NCBI GenBank assembly: GCA_016800925.1
Contig: JABCPU010000674.1
Location: 1-31,406, forward strand
DNA: 31,406 bases
Direction: 5' to 3'
Source: Suillus spraguei
Taxonomy: Eukaryota > Basidiomycota > Agaricomycetes > Boletales > Suillaceae
A program made the translations under genes and the position numbers. Positions 1 through 10,059 of the stretch are shown piece after piece (the first letter of the stretch is position 1; each line of letters opens with the position of its first letter). The notes beneath the pieces were generated by a model. That model had not been told where the DNA came from. It was given only the letters and a program-made list of their open reading frames with translations, and ran no database searches.

Positions 1-123
1 CAGAGCACTGCCGTTTCGATCATCCACTACTGGTAGGTCATGATTCATGACATCCTGCTTTTGATGACATCCCAGCCACGCTCGATTCTTTTGAAGTTGA
101 GAAGGTTTCAACTACGTGCTCAC
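1..123. other. Left flank of duplication copy 1, nothing recognised
   Basis: No open frame, RNA or repeat is visible. In the second copy of the block the equivalent left flank is replaced by the 5' end of a minus-strand LINE fragment at about 21318, so this stretch shows what lay outside the duplicated unit before insertion or at its edge. Confidence 0.4.
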
Positions 124-799
124 ACCGTTGACGCACACTCATAAGGATATAAAGCTGTAGCGCTGAACAGTCAAGCGCATCAACATCGAGATGCTGTTTG
201 TATGCGAATCTCGTTCAGCATATCGTCATTCTCTGCAAGCTAAGTATCACGGAATGCAAGTTGAAGTCTGGTAATCGGTATACGAGCCCGTCACAACTTG
301 ACAGAATGTTCAGGTACAAGTTATTCTTGGCCATACAAATTAATTATCTGTTGACGAACAAAGCACCAGGGATCTTCAGGGGACTAGGACAACTAAGCGA
401 CAATCTCTACGAAGATGCAGATGTTCGCTTGCCCTCATCATGAGAAAGCTTGCAATAGTGTTTGATTTTGGATGAGCTGCACTCGTCCTTTTACAGATTA
501 GTCCCTCTGAGACCTGACGAAACGAATACTGCCTCTCGACACTTCCCGTACTGCTATCTCCTCTTTTGTAGATAGCCGCGGCTACTTCGATTTCGGGCTT
601 GTCGACCATACGCTCCACGCATACGATTACGATTCGGGGTCAGTTTCCCCCATCACTCAGACATCGTCTTACTTATCCCTTGAAAGGACTACCAAATTCT
701 CGATTCTAATATACATTCACTGACACATCACTATAATTCAGTCTGCAAGAACTACGTTTTTATGTTACCCGACAGTACATACCCTATCCCATATTTATC

Positions 800-1440
800 A
801 GCTCATCCTTGAACTGGCTGCCACCGACGACGATGATGTCTCTTCCTCATCTTCTGGGTCTGATTTATAGCAGGCAGCACGAGATGAGGCACTCGGGCTT
901 GTCGGGGCGAAGCTGAAGGTCGTTTCATCTGACATGAAGAAGAGCACATCAGACTATGTCTGCGCTTCGAATCAGAACGTGTCGCTGTTTCCTATTGTAG
1001 TGCGGTTGAGTACTATCAGGGAAATTTTATAGCATGAACTGCATTAACGAGAAGTAGTTGCAAGAGTCCTAGTGAGTGACAGAGAACGACGCCCAAAAAT
1101 GGTTAGGTTTATTGCTCTTTCTCAGTCCTGTCATCGTTGGATTTTGTTCTTCTAGTCATGCGCGATATATATGTTGGTATATGCTATCAGTTAAGATGCG
1201 AGTCTCCCGTAGTAAGACTATTCCAGATGAAGGAGAAGGTAGTTCAACATCCCTTGATATTGTCTCGGACGAGCCAGCTAGCACTGAGCAGCCTACAATT
1301 GACATACCTCATACCATCTCTCTTGTTTTAAAGAGGAACTGAGCACACTTGAGGTGAGAACACGCGAGTTGGACAATGCAATCCACATTGTCACCGGATA
1401 GTGGCAAGAACGTTTGGTCTATAGTTAAGTCAAAAAGAGC
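800..1440 (+). pseudogene. Degenerate plus-strand coding-like segment convergent on locus 1
   Basis: No intact ORF is present, but translated fragments match the equivalent places of the other cassettes: an HIYQL..LEL..TDDDD.SSSSS stretch near 800-870 (also at about 22005-22080) and an EEL..LEVRTRELDNAI stretch near 1334-1385 (also near 22565-22610, with related remnants near 26020 and 30460). An AG precedes the GAA codon of the second piece in every copy, as at a 3' splice site. I infer a former or poorly resolved multi-exon gene running towards the 3' end of the peptide gene. Stops and frame changes interrupt both copies, and the function is unknown. Confidence 0.25.
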
Positions 1441-1618
1441 GAAATAACTAGGATTGTATTACATAGGCACATAACATGTTAGAAACAAAGCAACCAGATA
1501 ATGAAGTAATTTGTGGATGAGGCTGCGGAGATGCCAGACCTAGTACGATGGATGAGTTCTACAAAAATAAGACAGAGCTTATAACTCACCTGTGTAGAAC
1601 ACTGTCAAGCCAAGAGCA

Positions 1619-2333
1619 CTAGTAGGCACTGAAGACATAGGTGGTGTCATCGGTGTCAGTTTCGTCCGACTCGCGCTTCTCCTCATCTCTCTTCTTGTAG
1701 CCTCCGAAGCTGTAGTCGTCGTCGTAGACATCAACTTCCTCCGAGCCGCGCTTGCCCTCATCTCTCTTCCTATAGCCACCGAAGCTATAGTCGTCGTCGT
1801 AGACATCAGCTTCCTCCGAGCCGCGCTTGCCCTCATCTCTTTCCTGTAGCCTCCGAAGCTATAGCCGATGTCATTGAGGTCAACTTCTTCCGACTCGCGC
1901 TTCCCCTGATCCCTCTTCCTGTAGTCTCCGAAGCTATAGCCGATGTCATTAAGGCCAATTTCCTCGGAGTCACGCTTCCTGTAGTCTTTAAAATCATAGT
2001 CGTTGTCGTTGACGTCGACGTTTGACGAGTCGCGCTTCCTGTAGTCTTTGAACTCATAGTCGTTGTCATTAACGTCAACGTCCGACGAGTCGCGCTTCTC
2101 CTCGTTCCTTTTCCTGTAATCTTTGAATTCATAGTCGTTGTCATTTACGTCAACGTCTAACGAGTCGCGCTTCCCCACATCTAGCAGTAAGTTACGTTAG
2201 TCAACCTTCGCACAGTGATGAGTCATGCATGCTCACTAGAACGTTTCGCAACGCCAGTTGCTCCTTGCGTGGGGTACGCTGTAGCAACAATCACGATGGA
2301 TGCGAGCACGCTGAAGACAAGAGAGAGCTTCAT
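1619..2333 (-). CDS. Secreted KR-repeat peptide precursor, locus 1 (frameshifted)
   Basis: A predicted Kex2-processed repeat precursor of the secretory pathway. Exon 1 (2333-2237, 32 codons plus 1 nt) begins MKLSLVFSVLAS and encodes a hydrophobic signal peptide, a likely cleavage near ATA/YP, then a KR site. A 56-nt intron (2236-2181, GTGAGC...CTAG, CTAAC-like branch) leads in phase to exon 2, giving ...KRSNVGKR before the first cassette. Eight cassettes follow, each acidic at the start (DS..V) and ending Y-x-F-x-x-Y before RKR, with variants such as NDNDYEFKDY and NDIGYSFGGY. A 1-nt deletion at about 1838-1843 shifts the frame after the fifth cassette; as it stands the ORF runs on to 1579, while cassettes 6-8 and the natural stop at 1619-1621 lie in another frame. 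A conserved GTGAGTTATA after the stop suggests a 3'UTR intron of about 67 nt. The function of the mature peptide is unknown. Confidence 0.8.
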
Positions 2334-2392
2334 GTTTTGAGTTAAGAGCGACTGGTACTTGGTCAATGCATTACATTGGAATCTTCAAGAGA

Positions 2393-2400
2393 GCTTTATA
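2393..2400 (-). promoter_or_regulatory. TATA box of peptide locus 1
   Basis: TATAAAGC on the minus strand, about 60-67 nt upstream of the start codon at 2333. The same motif stands at a similar distance before loci 3 and 4, so it is conserved among the paralogs. Confidence 0.6.
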
Positions 2401-2409
2401 CTTTTTCGT

Positions 2410-4400
2410 AGGCCCACTCATGACCCAGGTCACCTCGATTGGCTGAAGGCACCACGGTATTCACTTGAAACATTTGAAAAGGATTGTTCTGAGTTGACGG
2501 TTACAGTAATCAGCCGTTAGAGTCATCGAGAAATCACTCAGCACCCACAATTCCAATGAGGCAAGACAATCACGCCCGAATTCTCATTTCCGAATGGACT
2601 AGTAGGTGCATAGGGCGTGTCCTCTCACGTGAGTGATGAAGACACTTCCGCAGCAGAGGACAGGATTCATCTGAAAAATACCGGAATCAGCGAGGCTGTA
2701 TTTCGCATTCGCAAATGGGCAGTTCGAGGACCACATGCACGACAACCAGAACCGCGGTACTCGGGAATGACGCAATACCATTGGCTTCCAAAAACAGATC
2801 AAAATCAAGTCCAGACAGGAAACGTCACCTTTATTGATATTCCAGACACCGGTAGTTGTTGATCTTGGGACAAGTAATACTAAACACGAAAAAACCTAGC
2901 AAGCCTGATTTTTGACTGTACGGTGGTAAGTGATCTGAGTCCGTATCGTCCTATGCACTAGTATCAACCGCGTTCGAGTTCTTGGCACCATTGGGCTGAA
3001 AAAAATCAACATGAATTAATCGTAGTGCCGCTGATATGGCCAAGCGTTCCCAATTCCCTTTGCTCTCCACATAAATCCAAAATCATTCATACGTACCACA
3101 AAATCATCGCCGAGCACACAAGCAGCACACACGTGCGTAAATAAAGTCCCACCATCTTCTTTCTGATGGCATAGCATGGTTCATGCAGCAGGCATTCCTA
3201 ATTGCGAGTGTTTGCGTCGATACAGATGAGATGCTGAGCGTCCACTTGGCACTCAGTGTTCAAACGTTCATTGCAGCAGTACATATTGTCACGTGCCATA
3301 ATACTGTGAGAAATTCATACCAGTTGAAGAATTACCGCCGAAACCCTGGCTGATGCACCTTCACTCTTACCAGTCGTTGTTAGTACTTGCTATTCTCTCG
3401 CTGCGGAATATTACATCAAGGTCCTAAACACAGCTCTTTTTTTTCTTATCCTTATGTTATGTTGAACTTTACCTAGTACAGAATCACACAGCTCTTCATA
3501 ACAGATAATTGCAATGAGGCTCGGTTCCAGGATCCAGTTTTTGATGCGGGGTAAGCCCTCTGTAAACGCGAAGACTCAACTGCCTCTTTAATTACCGCTC
3601 GTGCTGGAACAGGAAACTCGATACGAGACATGTGGAAGAGCAACTTAAAAGTGTTTTCGTTCCGACCACCTCGGCATAGTAAGAGCAATTTATCTACTAG
3701 TAGGTTTGCTCCATAATTAATCACGATGGTAACTCAAAACCATTACCGGCGTCCCATGGAAGTACGTGAGTGAGTTATAGCCGTATCAACAATTATGACT
3801 TCTATTATTGTTCTTCTGTGGCTTAGCGCTTAGCTGTTAGGCATCTCAGAATCGAGGAGCGACTCAAACGACAACACTCAAGACCCAACTACTGACCATA
3901 GCCTAACCAGGACGAAAAACGCCCACCACATCGGCACGACGTTAGAGAACGAGGATGCACGACTCGCAAGCAGGCAGGAACAATCATATCCCGTGACCAA
4001 AAAGATGTGTTCCGACGGTGTCATATTCATATTCCTACTACCTAGTTTTGGATTCATTCACGCTTGAAGCTTTAGCCGTCAAGATGCCTAGGAACCCGAA
4101 CTTACATGAACGTGTATATAGATGGCGAAATAAACTGTTCATTCATTCCTGTGTCATTCATGTATGTACTAACAATACATTAATTCGACCGAGCTCTTAA
4201 CCATTGCTGTTCTTTCATGAATTTAACACTTCGCACAACATTCCTTATACATTGCAGTGCATCAGATGGGCGGCCAGGGTAGAGGGTGTCAACCATACCT
4301 TTGGAGTGAGCTAATATCGGATTTATTGAGATGAACAGCGTGCCTGAAAACCAATCCATATTGAAACAAATGTTGCATAGTGAAAAAACTCCCAAACCCC
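2410..4400. other. Upstream intergenic flank of locus 1, no supported gene
   Basis: About 2 kb conserved between the two duplication copies. Short open frames exist (for example 2617-2862 on plus) but lack an ATG at the start of the shared part and diverge in frame from the second copy. The stretch holds AT-rich runs and no RNA gene that I can see. Confidence 0.5.
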
Positions 4401-4505
4401 CGGTAGGTTACATCATGATGCTACAGCTCATACTACGAGCAACTGAACAGGAATCATAAGACGATGCTTGAACGGCGGTTTTAACAGCTAACGTTAACAA
4501 CGTAG

Positions 4506-4932
4506 CTACTTATCAGTATCGTAATCGAAGTAGTTCAATACGGTTCGCTTCCCCTCATCCCTCTTCCTGTAGTCTTTGAACTGATAGTCGGTGTCGATGA
4601 TGCCAATCTCCTCCGAGTCACGCTTCCCATCATCCCTCTTCCTGTAGTCTTTACCATTGAACTGATACTCGATGTCAACGAAGCTAAGTTCCTCCGAGTC
4701 CTCATCCCTCTTCCTGTACCTTTCAGTATAGGTAGTGAAATCAATGTCAAGTTCCTCCGAGTCGCGCTTCCCCACATCTAGCGCAAGTTACATCGGTCAA
4801 CCTCTGCATACTGGTGATAAATTGTGGATACTCACTGGAACGTTTCGCGATGCCAGTTTCTCCCTGCGTGGGGTACGCTGTAGCAAAAACCACAATGGAT
4901 GCGAGCACGGTGAAGACAAGAGAGAGCTTCAT
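4506..4932 (-). CDS. Secreted KR-repeat peptide precursor, locus 2 (intact)
   Basis: The only paralog with an unbroken frame. Exon 1 (4932-4836) begins MKLSLVFTVLAS and encodes a signal peptide ending near ATA/YPTQG, then AKRS; a 58-nt intron (4835-4778, GTGAGT...CTAG) joins in phase 1 to exon 2 (4777-4506). The product is about 122 residues with four KR-delimited segments: a diverged first one ending TTYTERY, one ending YQFNGKDY, one ending DTDYQFKDY, and a last segment TVLNYFDYDTDK that is unlike any paralog. The 3' flank also loses homology to the other loci, so the end looks replaced by recombination at about 4545. Kex2 and carboxypeptidase trimming in the Golgi is inferred from the KR sites. 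The promoter is split by a MITE-like insertion. Confidence 0.85.
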
Positions 4933-4989
4933 GTTTGAGTTAAGAGGTACAACTGGTACTTTGTCGATTGATTACATTGGAATCTTCAA

Positions 4990-5262
4990 CATCAGGAAAT
5001 TCACACATTCCTTGACGTGCCCTTATGCGGACTTATTTACACTTAACTGCCTTGGTGAAATTGAATCTACTTGTCCAAAATTTCAATGTGAATGAATTCA
5101 GAAAAAAAAAGTTGAGATATATTAATATACATGTTTTATTGTATTTCGCACTCAAAAAATATAAGATATGCCAGGTGAATGATGTGAGAGAGAGCAAACA
5201 AGTTTTGAGATAAGTGAGTTAAGCTGATTAAGCATGTTAAGGAATGTGTGAATTTCCTGATG
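4990..5262. mobile_element. 273-bp MITE-like element with perfect 24-bp terminal inverted repeats
   Basis: The left end 4990-5013 (CATCAGGAAATTCAC...) is the exact reverse complement of the right end 5239-5262. The other loci read TTCAAGAGAG without a break where this element sits; here AA appears on both sides, consistent with a 2-bp target duplication. The interior is AT-rich with no transposase ORF. It lies between the TATA box of locus 2 and its start codon. Confidence 0.85.
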
Positions 5263-5269
5263 AAGAGAG

Positions 5270-5276
5270 TTTTATA
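5270..5276 (-). promoter_or_regulatory. TATA box of peptide locus 2, displaced by the MITE
   Basis: TATAAAA on the minus strand, homologous in position to the TATA boxes of loci 1, 3 and 4. It is now about 340 nt from the ATG at 4932 instead of the usual 60-75 nt because of the inserted element. Confidence 0.55.
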
Positions 5277-5399
5277 CATTTTTGTAGGTCCACTCGTGAC
5301 TCGGATCACACCCCAATTCAATTGGCTGAAGCCTTATCCACTGAGAACATTTGAAAGGGATTATTCTAAGTGGAAGGTCACAGTCAGTCTCACTGCTGA

Positions 5400-5800
5400 C
5401 TCACCAAGATCACTCAGTGTCCGCAATCTCTCATCTCCGGATGGGCTCAGTGCTTAGGGCTGCCGGCAGAACCTTTCAGGGGAGTGATGTGAAAGAGGGA
5501 TAACAGTCCCGCAGCAGAGAGGTGTGCGTTATAAACTCATATGACGTAAAGCACCCAGCCACAGAATATTGGCAATTGCCCAATTGCCAACAAATCAAAG
5601 AAACAGGAGAGGGGTTGTCCTTCAACTGATAGGCTTCCCGACTCCAAACTGGTCTCAGTGATTGGCAGTCACTCTCTGTCTGCACTTACACCTGAGACAT
5701 GGCCAGATTGGCGGGAGGATAATATGTGGGACATATTTGCAACATATTTTACATCTATTGTTCAATGTTGAACCTAAACATATAACATACACATGTAAAA
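5400..5800. other. End of locus 2 flank and junction to transposon-rich DNA
   Basis: Homology to the locus 1 upstream flank (CCGCAGCAGAGA near 5508) can be followed to about 5530 and then stops. Beyond that I see no gene, only a 22-bp palindrome at 5569-5590. Confidence 0.5.
5569..5590. repeat. Perfect palindrome, 10-bp arms
   Basis: TTGGCAATTG, CC, CAATTGCCAA. It is just outside the end of the locus 2 flank homology and may mark an old insertion or a break. Confidence 0.7.
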
Positions 5801-5879
5801 TTTGTGGTCAAAATTGATTCCTGTTATGACCATGCAAAACCAGAGATTAGTAAGAAGTCCTGGTCTTACATGGGGTTGT

Positions 5880-7050
5880 ACCGGAGGGTTGTAAGTCAAA
5901 GGGGCTTGGCCTCAGCTCGTACGCTGTGCCCCTTACCCGAGTATGTGCCCTTAATTTCGGATGAAGTCCAAGGGAGAGTTCTGGTGGAGTCCAGATGGAG
6001 GGTCCGGACGAACTCTAAGGCAGGATAGCTCGACAGAGCTCCGATGGACTTCCGGATGAGCGCAGGAATGCGCCGGAACTATTTCCGGAAGGTAGGGAGT
6101 AATGATAACACTACTGGAACAAGTTCCAAGTCAAACAGATGAAGGATGGTCCACTGGACAAAGTCCAGGGCAGGATAGGAGCAGAGCTCTGGAGGGAAAG
6201 ATGATTCATAGATGTCAGAGGATAGGATAGGATGGATCCAGAGGACTAGGGGTCCGAAGGTCCGGAGCTCAGAGGAGCGGAGGAGCGGAGGAGCGGAGGA
6301 GCGGAGGAGCGGAGGAGCGGAGGAGCGGAGGAGCGGAGGAGCAGAGGAGCGGAGGAGCGGAGGAGCGGAGGAGCGGAGGAGCGGAGGAGCGGAGGAGCAG
6401 AGGAGCGGAGGAGCGGAGGAGCGGAGGAGCGGAGGAGCGGAGGAGCGGAGGAGCGGAGGAGCGGAGGAGCGGAGGAGCAGAGGAGCGGAGGAGCGGAGGA
6501 GCGGAGGAGCAGAGGAGCGGAGGAGCAGAGGAGCAGAGGAGCAGAGGAGCAGAGGAGCAGAGGAGCAGAGGAGCAGAGGAGCAGAGGAGCAGAGGAGCAG
6601 AGGAGCAGAGGAGTGGAGGAGCGGATGATCGGATGATCGGATGAGCATAGCTCTGTGGATCTTAGAGGAAGTGTTGGCTACTAGAGAGGAGTAGGTCCGG
6701 ATATGGTGTAGAGATAGTATAGACTACTCCGGACAAGGTCCGGAATAGAAACAGACAGTATAAGACTACCAACGGTAGAGTCGGAGGTGAAACAGATGAT
6801 AGACGGAGATGGACGAAGTTCGAAAAGATTATATGACATAGGATCAAAGCTCCGGCCTAGGGAGTGATCCCATAGGCCTGAGTCGGAAGCTTACAAGGGC
6901 CAGAGCCCAAGTGCAAGAACGGAGATGGAGTTATATAGACATGATAACAGGATACAGAGTAATCAAAGGAATATACAGAAGTAGGAACAATGAATCAGAC
7001 TAAGGTCTGCAGGAGTTGTACTACAAGTTTATATACTGTAGGAGCATGCC
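5880..7050 (-). mobile_element. Diverged LTR-like sequence, minus orientation (arm 1 of inverted pair)
   Basis: The reverse complement of parts of this segment matches 8670-9120 in order: 5890-5935 with 9040-9095 (GGCCTCAG...CTGTGCCCC), about 6770-6800 with 8835-8865 (CTCCGACTCTACC), and 7010-7045 with 8680-8710 (CAGTATATAAAC, a TATA box). A TATA followed by a transcribed leader is LTR-like. No retrotransposon ORF remains. The minisatellite lies inside it. Confidence 0.5.
6271..6624. repeat. 8-bp minisatellite (GGAGGAGC / AGAGGAGC), about 44 units
   Basis: An uninterrupted tandem array of 8-bp units. GGAGGAGC dominates the first two thirds and AGAGGAGC the last third (about 6505-6610), showing local homogenisation. 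The plus strand is purine-rich with G pairs every few bases, so it could form G-quadruplexes. Because 24 nt make 8 codons, long open frames occur on both strands; these are not genes. Confidence 0.95.
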
Positions 7051-7265
7051 GGAGGGTAAGTATGGATAGTCCGAGGCTATGTCTGAAGCATACGGAAACA
7101 CATTAGTAAGTACAGCGGGACATAAGGCTATGAACTCGGAGATGAAGCTTGTATGAAATACTTATCAAGACGGAGGCAGAGATCACTGAGAACCGGAAGC
7201 ACAGAGATACCCAGAAGCCGGAGACACAGGTATATTCTAAAAGGGGTAATGCGCAGGTGCGCGGG

Positions 7266-7345
7266 AATAGTTCGGATATGAACTCAGATCGGATATGGAC
7301 ATGGATCGGATATGGACACGGATTGGATATGGACATGGATTGGAT
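7266..7345. repeat. Short tandem repeat, GGATATGGACATGGATT-like units
   Basis: About four imperfect units of 17-18 bp, next to a segment (7355-7432) that is inverted relative to 9293-9372. Confidence 0.7.
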
Positions 7346-7354
7346 GGGTGGATC

Positions 7355-7432
7355 AGATATGTGTAGGTTGGGTGTCTGGATGTCCATGGATTGGATTTGA
7401 TCTAGACCTGAATGTACGGTATATGACAATTC
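7355..7432. repeat. Inverted repeat with 9293-9372
   Basis: GGTTGGGTGTCTGGATGTCC and the following GAATGTACGGTATATGACA are the reverse complement, with few differences, of the segment immediately left of the gypsy 5' LTR. It shows that the 5.8-9.4 kb region contains at least two copies of one repeat in opposite orientations. Confidence 0.75.
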
Positions 7433-7435
7433 CTT

Positions 7436-8380
7436 ACTAGATTTGTCTCCAAATGCAAAATATATGACAATCAATAACTAGAATTTGAAAGGAAGCCTTT
7501 GTTTCGACACCAGATCCATGCCCTATAATATCAAAATTATGACAAAGATATTTGGGATTATGAGACAAATGGGGAGGGTGCAGACATGCTAGATAACAAG
7601 GTAAATCTCAGTCTCTTGAAAAGAACTCTATTGACAGTTAAAGTACCTAGATAACAAGGTAACTAAAGCACTCGTTAGCCAGAGCAAACAGTGACTTATG
7701 ACTAGGTACTTACATCTCAGTCTCTTGAAAAGAACTGAGATGCTTTTGCGCTTGAGAACCTACTATAAGGTGAGTGGAATAGCAATGGAAATAAAAGTAA
7801 TCAATGACATATTGCACAGCATAACAATGTCATCATGCTGGCACATCCCATTGGCCATGCTGGCCTTGTGCTTGGACCAACTCTCTCTTATTGTCTCCCC
7901 CTCGTACCTGTCTCAAATCCTTTGGCCTCATCTCTCTCGGATCCTTCAGCCTAGGGCTCAGCAGGGGTATGAGTAACCCCTGGGGGTCATGGGTAGGGGT
8001 ATCCAGGGGTATGGGTATGGGTATGGAACTTGAGACCCATGGACCCCTGAGCCAAATATGAGACCCCTGAGCTTCTTACTATCTACAACTGTACAGTACT
8101 ACATGATGAATACACATTGCAAATTAATGAGTCTTAGGTTAATATCTGCACTACTCCAACTACATATATGTACTCTGCTCCTACTATTTTTTACCTAAAT
8201 AGACAATAAGATTCTTTCAGCTGAGCCCTTCTCTCCCATATCCAAAGCTGTCTCTCTGCACAGACCACATTCACACTTCTTTGCACTGAAGTATGAAGCC
8301 AACCAGAATTGGTATGACATCTAGATTGGATTGCAGGATCATCATGGCTGCATGTCATGTAGCATACTTCTGATCTCAGA
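7436..8380. other. Intervening sequence between the inverted LTR-like arms
   Basis: No gene is supported. It contains a direct duplication (CTAGATAACAAGGTAA at about 7589 and 7650; CAGTCTCTTGAAAAGAACT at 7610 and 7714) and a G-rich GGGGTAT/GGGTAT repeat patch at 7960-8030 followed by the complementary ACCCCTGAGCC near 8043-8053. It may be the internal remnant of the element bounded by the inverted arms. Confidence 0.5.
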
Positions 8381-8669
8381 TCCAATCAGATCCAATCAAT
8401 CCTACTTCCGTCCAGTCCACAGATCCTGTCTGGATCACTGATCTGAAAAGTGCCCACTTCTCGCACTCTAACTCCCTTGTGGATATCTGCATCTATCTCC
8501 TTTTGTCATTCCTCCTGTTTCTGGTATTCTGGCTGTGTATATTTCCATCCTGCTCATTGATCCGTTACCTGTGTTTCATTTCCGACTCGTGCTTACTGAT
8601 CCGCTGTGCATTAACTAATAGACTTCCATTATACATCGTACATAGCCCTCGGTCCTGGACTCGTTGATT

Positions 8670-9372
8670 ATCCGTGCTAGTTACTTACAGTATATAAACC
8701 ACTTGTAGATCTCTGTAGAACCTTAGTTCAAATATCATCTTAGATTCTCCTCATTCTTTCCTCTGGACTTAAGTTACTTCCAACTCCAGTCATCTTCTGA
8801 GACTTAGGATTGATTCCTATAGTCTATCTCTCCGACTCTACCCTTGGGTAGTCCACCTCTGTTAGTTTTAGTTAAGGAACTTGTTCCAAGACTAGTCTTA
8901 ATCCTTATTCCATCTCCATGTTCCGGATAACCTTTGGACGTGTCATATCCAAAACCTTCGGACATCCGTATCTGTCATGATATCACTTCCAGATCTTTGG
9001 ACATATAACCTTCCTCCAAAATAAGGGGCATCACTCAGGAAAGGGGCACAGTGCATGAACTGAGGCCAAAGCCCTTTGGATCTCTTACCTTTTGAGTATG
9101 GTCTTAACAGTATTGGGCAGCATCGAGTTCCAAACGACTGAATAGGGAATGCCATTGACCCCATCTGCATCATCGCTGCCTCCGGACACTCCTTCCATGG
9201 TAGGAAACTCTAATCCGACACCTCCACTACCTCTGGATATTCCATCCAAGGTAGAAACCTTCCCTCCGACATCTCCGTTGCCTCCGGGTGTCATATACTG
9301 TACATTCAGGTCCAGATCAGATCCAATCCATGGACATCCGGACACCCAATCCATACATCCTAGTCCATCCAT
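8670..9372 (+). mobile_element. Diverged LTR-like sequence, plus orientation (arm 2 of inverted pair)
   Basis: Contains CAGTATATAAACC at about 8688, then a pyrimidine-rich leader, and matches arm 1 in inverted order. Short open frames across 9085-9649 read through the junction with the gypsy LTR and are not genes. The 3' end abuts the gypsy 5' LTR at 9375. Confidence 0.5.
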
Positions 9373-9479
9373 CCTGTTACAGTTGTACGTACCCCTATTC
9401 ACTTTCCGTTTATCTTCTTTTCGTATATCATGTCACATGACTTCGACTCATATGCTCAATGCATCTGTACAACACATGC

Positions 9480-9957
9480 TGTTACGAACTGGGGTGGCGT
9501 CACCAGCGACAGTGAAAAGACACAGGCGGTCTGCTGGGAGCTTCTTACAATGCCCACAAGAGGACAAGGTGAAAGTACAAGGAACGTGTTCCGAGTACGA
9601 TCAAAGGTCTGGCCTCAAGGATAAGTCCGAGAGGTTCTTACGAGAATAGAGACTAAGGCTAAGGAGTGCTTAGACTTAGAGACGATTCAAGGATGACTTA
9701 GGTTGGAGACCTAAGCGAAGGAAGTTCCAGGTAAAACCCAGTAAGATTAAAGTAAAGAATCTACTACAAGTACAACGTGCTTAAATAGACCAATATGTGC
9801 GCATGGACCAAGAGAGGCGTGGGAAAGTAAGTGTGTATCCAAATGAGGAAGGCAACTATAGTACAGATGCGTTGAGCATATGGATCGGAGTCATGTGACA
9901 TGATATACAAGTAAGGAAACAAGGAGAGAATGAATAGGGGCATGTACAACTGTAACA
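9480..9957 (-). mobile_element. Antisense solo LTR of the same gypsy family
   Basis: Reads TGTTACGAACTGG...ACTGTAACA, i.e. the reverse complement of the host LTR. It is flanked by CATGC at 9475-9479 and 9958-9962, a 5-bp target duplication. A single LTR with a target duplication implies that a full element inserted and its LTRs then recombined. The U3 part differs more from the host LTR than R/U5 does. Confidence 0.92.
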
Positions 9958-10026
9958 CATGCCTTCCTTATTAGGATATGCAGTTACATTCTCACGGTTA
10001 CCTGGTCTGTGCGCACAGATCTACCT

Positions 10027-10033
10027 ATATAAG
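10027..10033 (+). promoter_or_regulatory. TATA box in the gypsy LTR
   Basis: TATATAA within CCTATATAAGCAC, also present in the 3' LTR at about 17167. It lies about 30 bp before the predicted transcript start near 10060. Confidence 0.65.
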
Positions 10034-10059
10034 CACAGTGTACTTGTAGTAGATTCTTT

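Larger units (their letters stand above)
124..4390. repeat. Direct duplication block, copy 1 (contains peptide locus 1)
   Basis: This block matches 21327-25650 in the same orientation. Anchor pairs read by eye include the CGTTGACGCACAC segment (about 129 and 21330), the GACAGAGAACGACGC segment (about 1078 and 22349), peptide loci 1 and 3, the CACGTGAGTGATGAAGAC segment (2627 and 23974), the CAGCTCTTCATAAC segment (about 3490 and 24801) and the CATCAGATGGGCGGCC segment (about 4260 and 25582). Many small indels separate the copies, so the duplication is not recent. Identity was not computed. Confidence 0.85.

Noticed and set aside
1579..2333. Peptide genes as basidiomycete mating pheromone precursors
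   Set aside because: There is no C-terminal CaaX box and there is a clear signal peptide, the opposite of basidiomycete lipopeptide pheromones. An alpha-factor-like role remains possible but unsupported.
2617..2862. Small plus-strand ORF with a similar ORF at 23964-24242 (shared VSDEDTSAAEDRI)
   Set aside because: The similarity follows from the block duplication. There is no ATG at the shared start, and the two frames diverge by indels in the second half, so there is no sign of coding constraint.
6079..6648. Long open frames on both strands over 6079-6648
   Set aside because: They are produced by the 8-bp minisatellite (24 nt = 8 codons), giving simple RSGGAEER or LLRSSAPP repeats.
9085..9649. 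Overlapping ORFs at 9085-9402 (minus) and 9149-9649 (plus)
   Set aside because: They cross from LTR-like sequence into the gypsy and solo LTRs and show no family motif.
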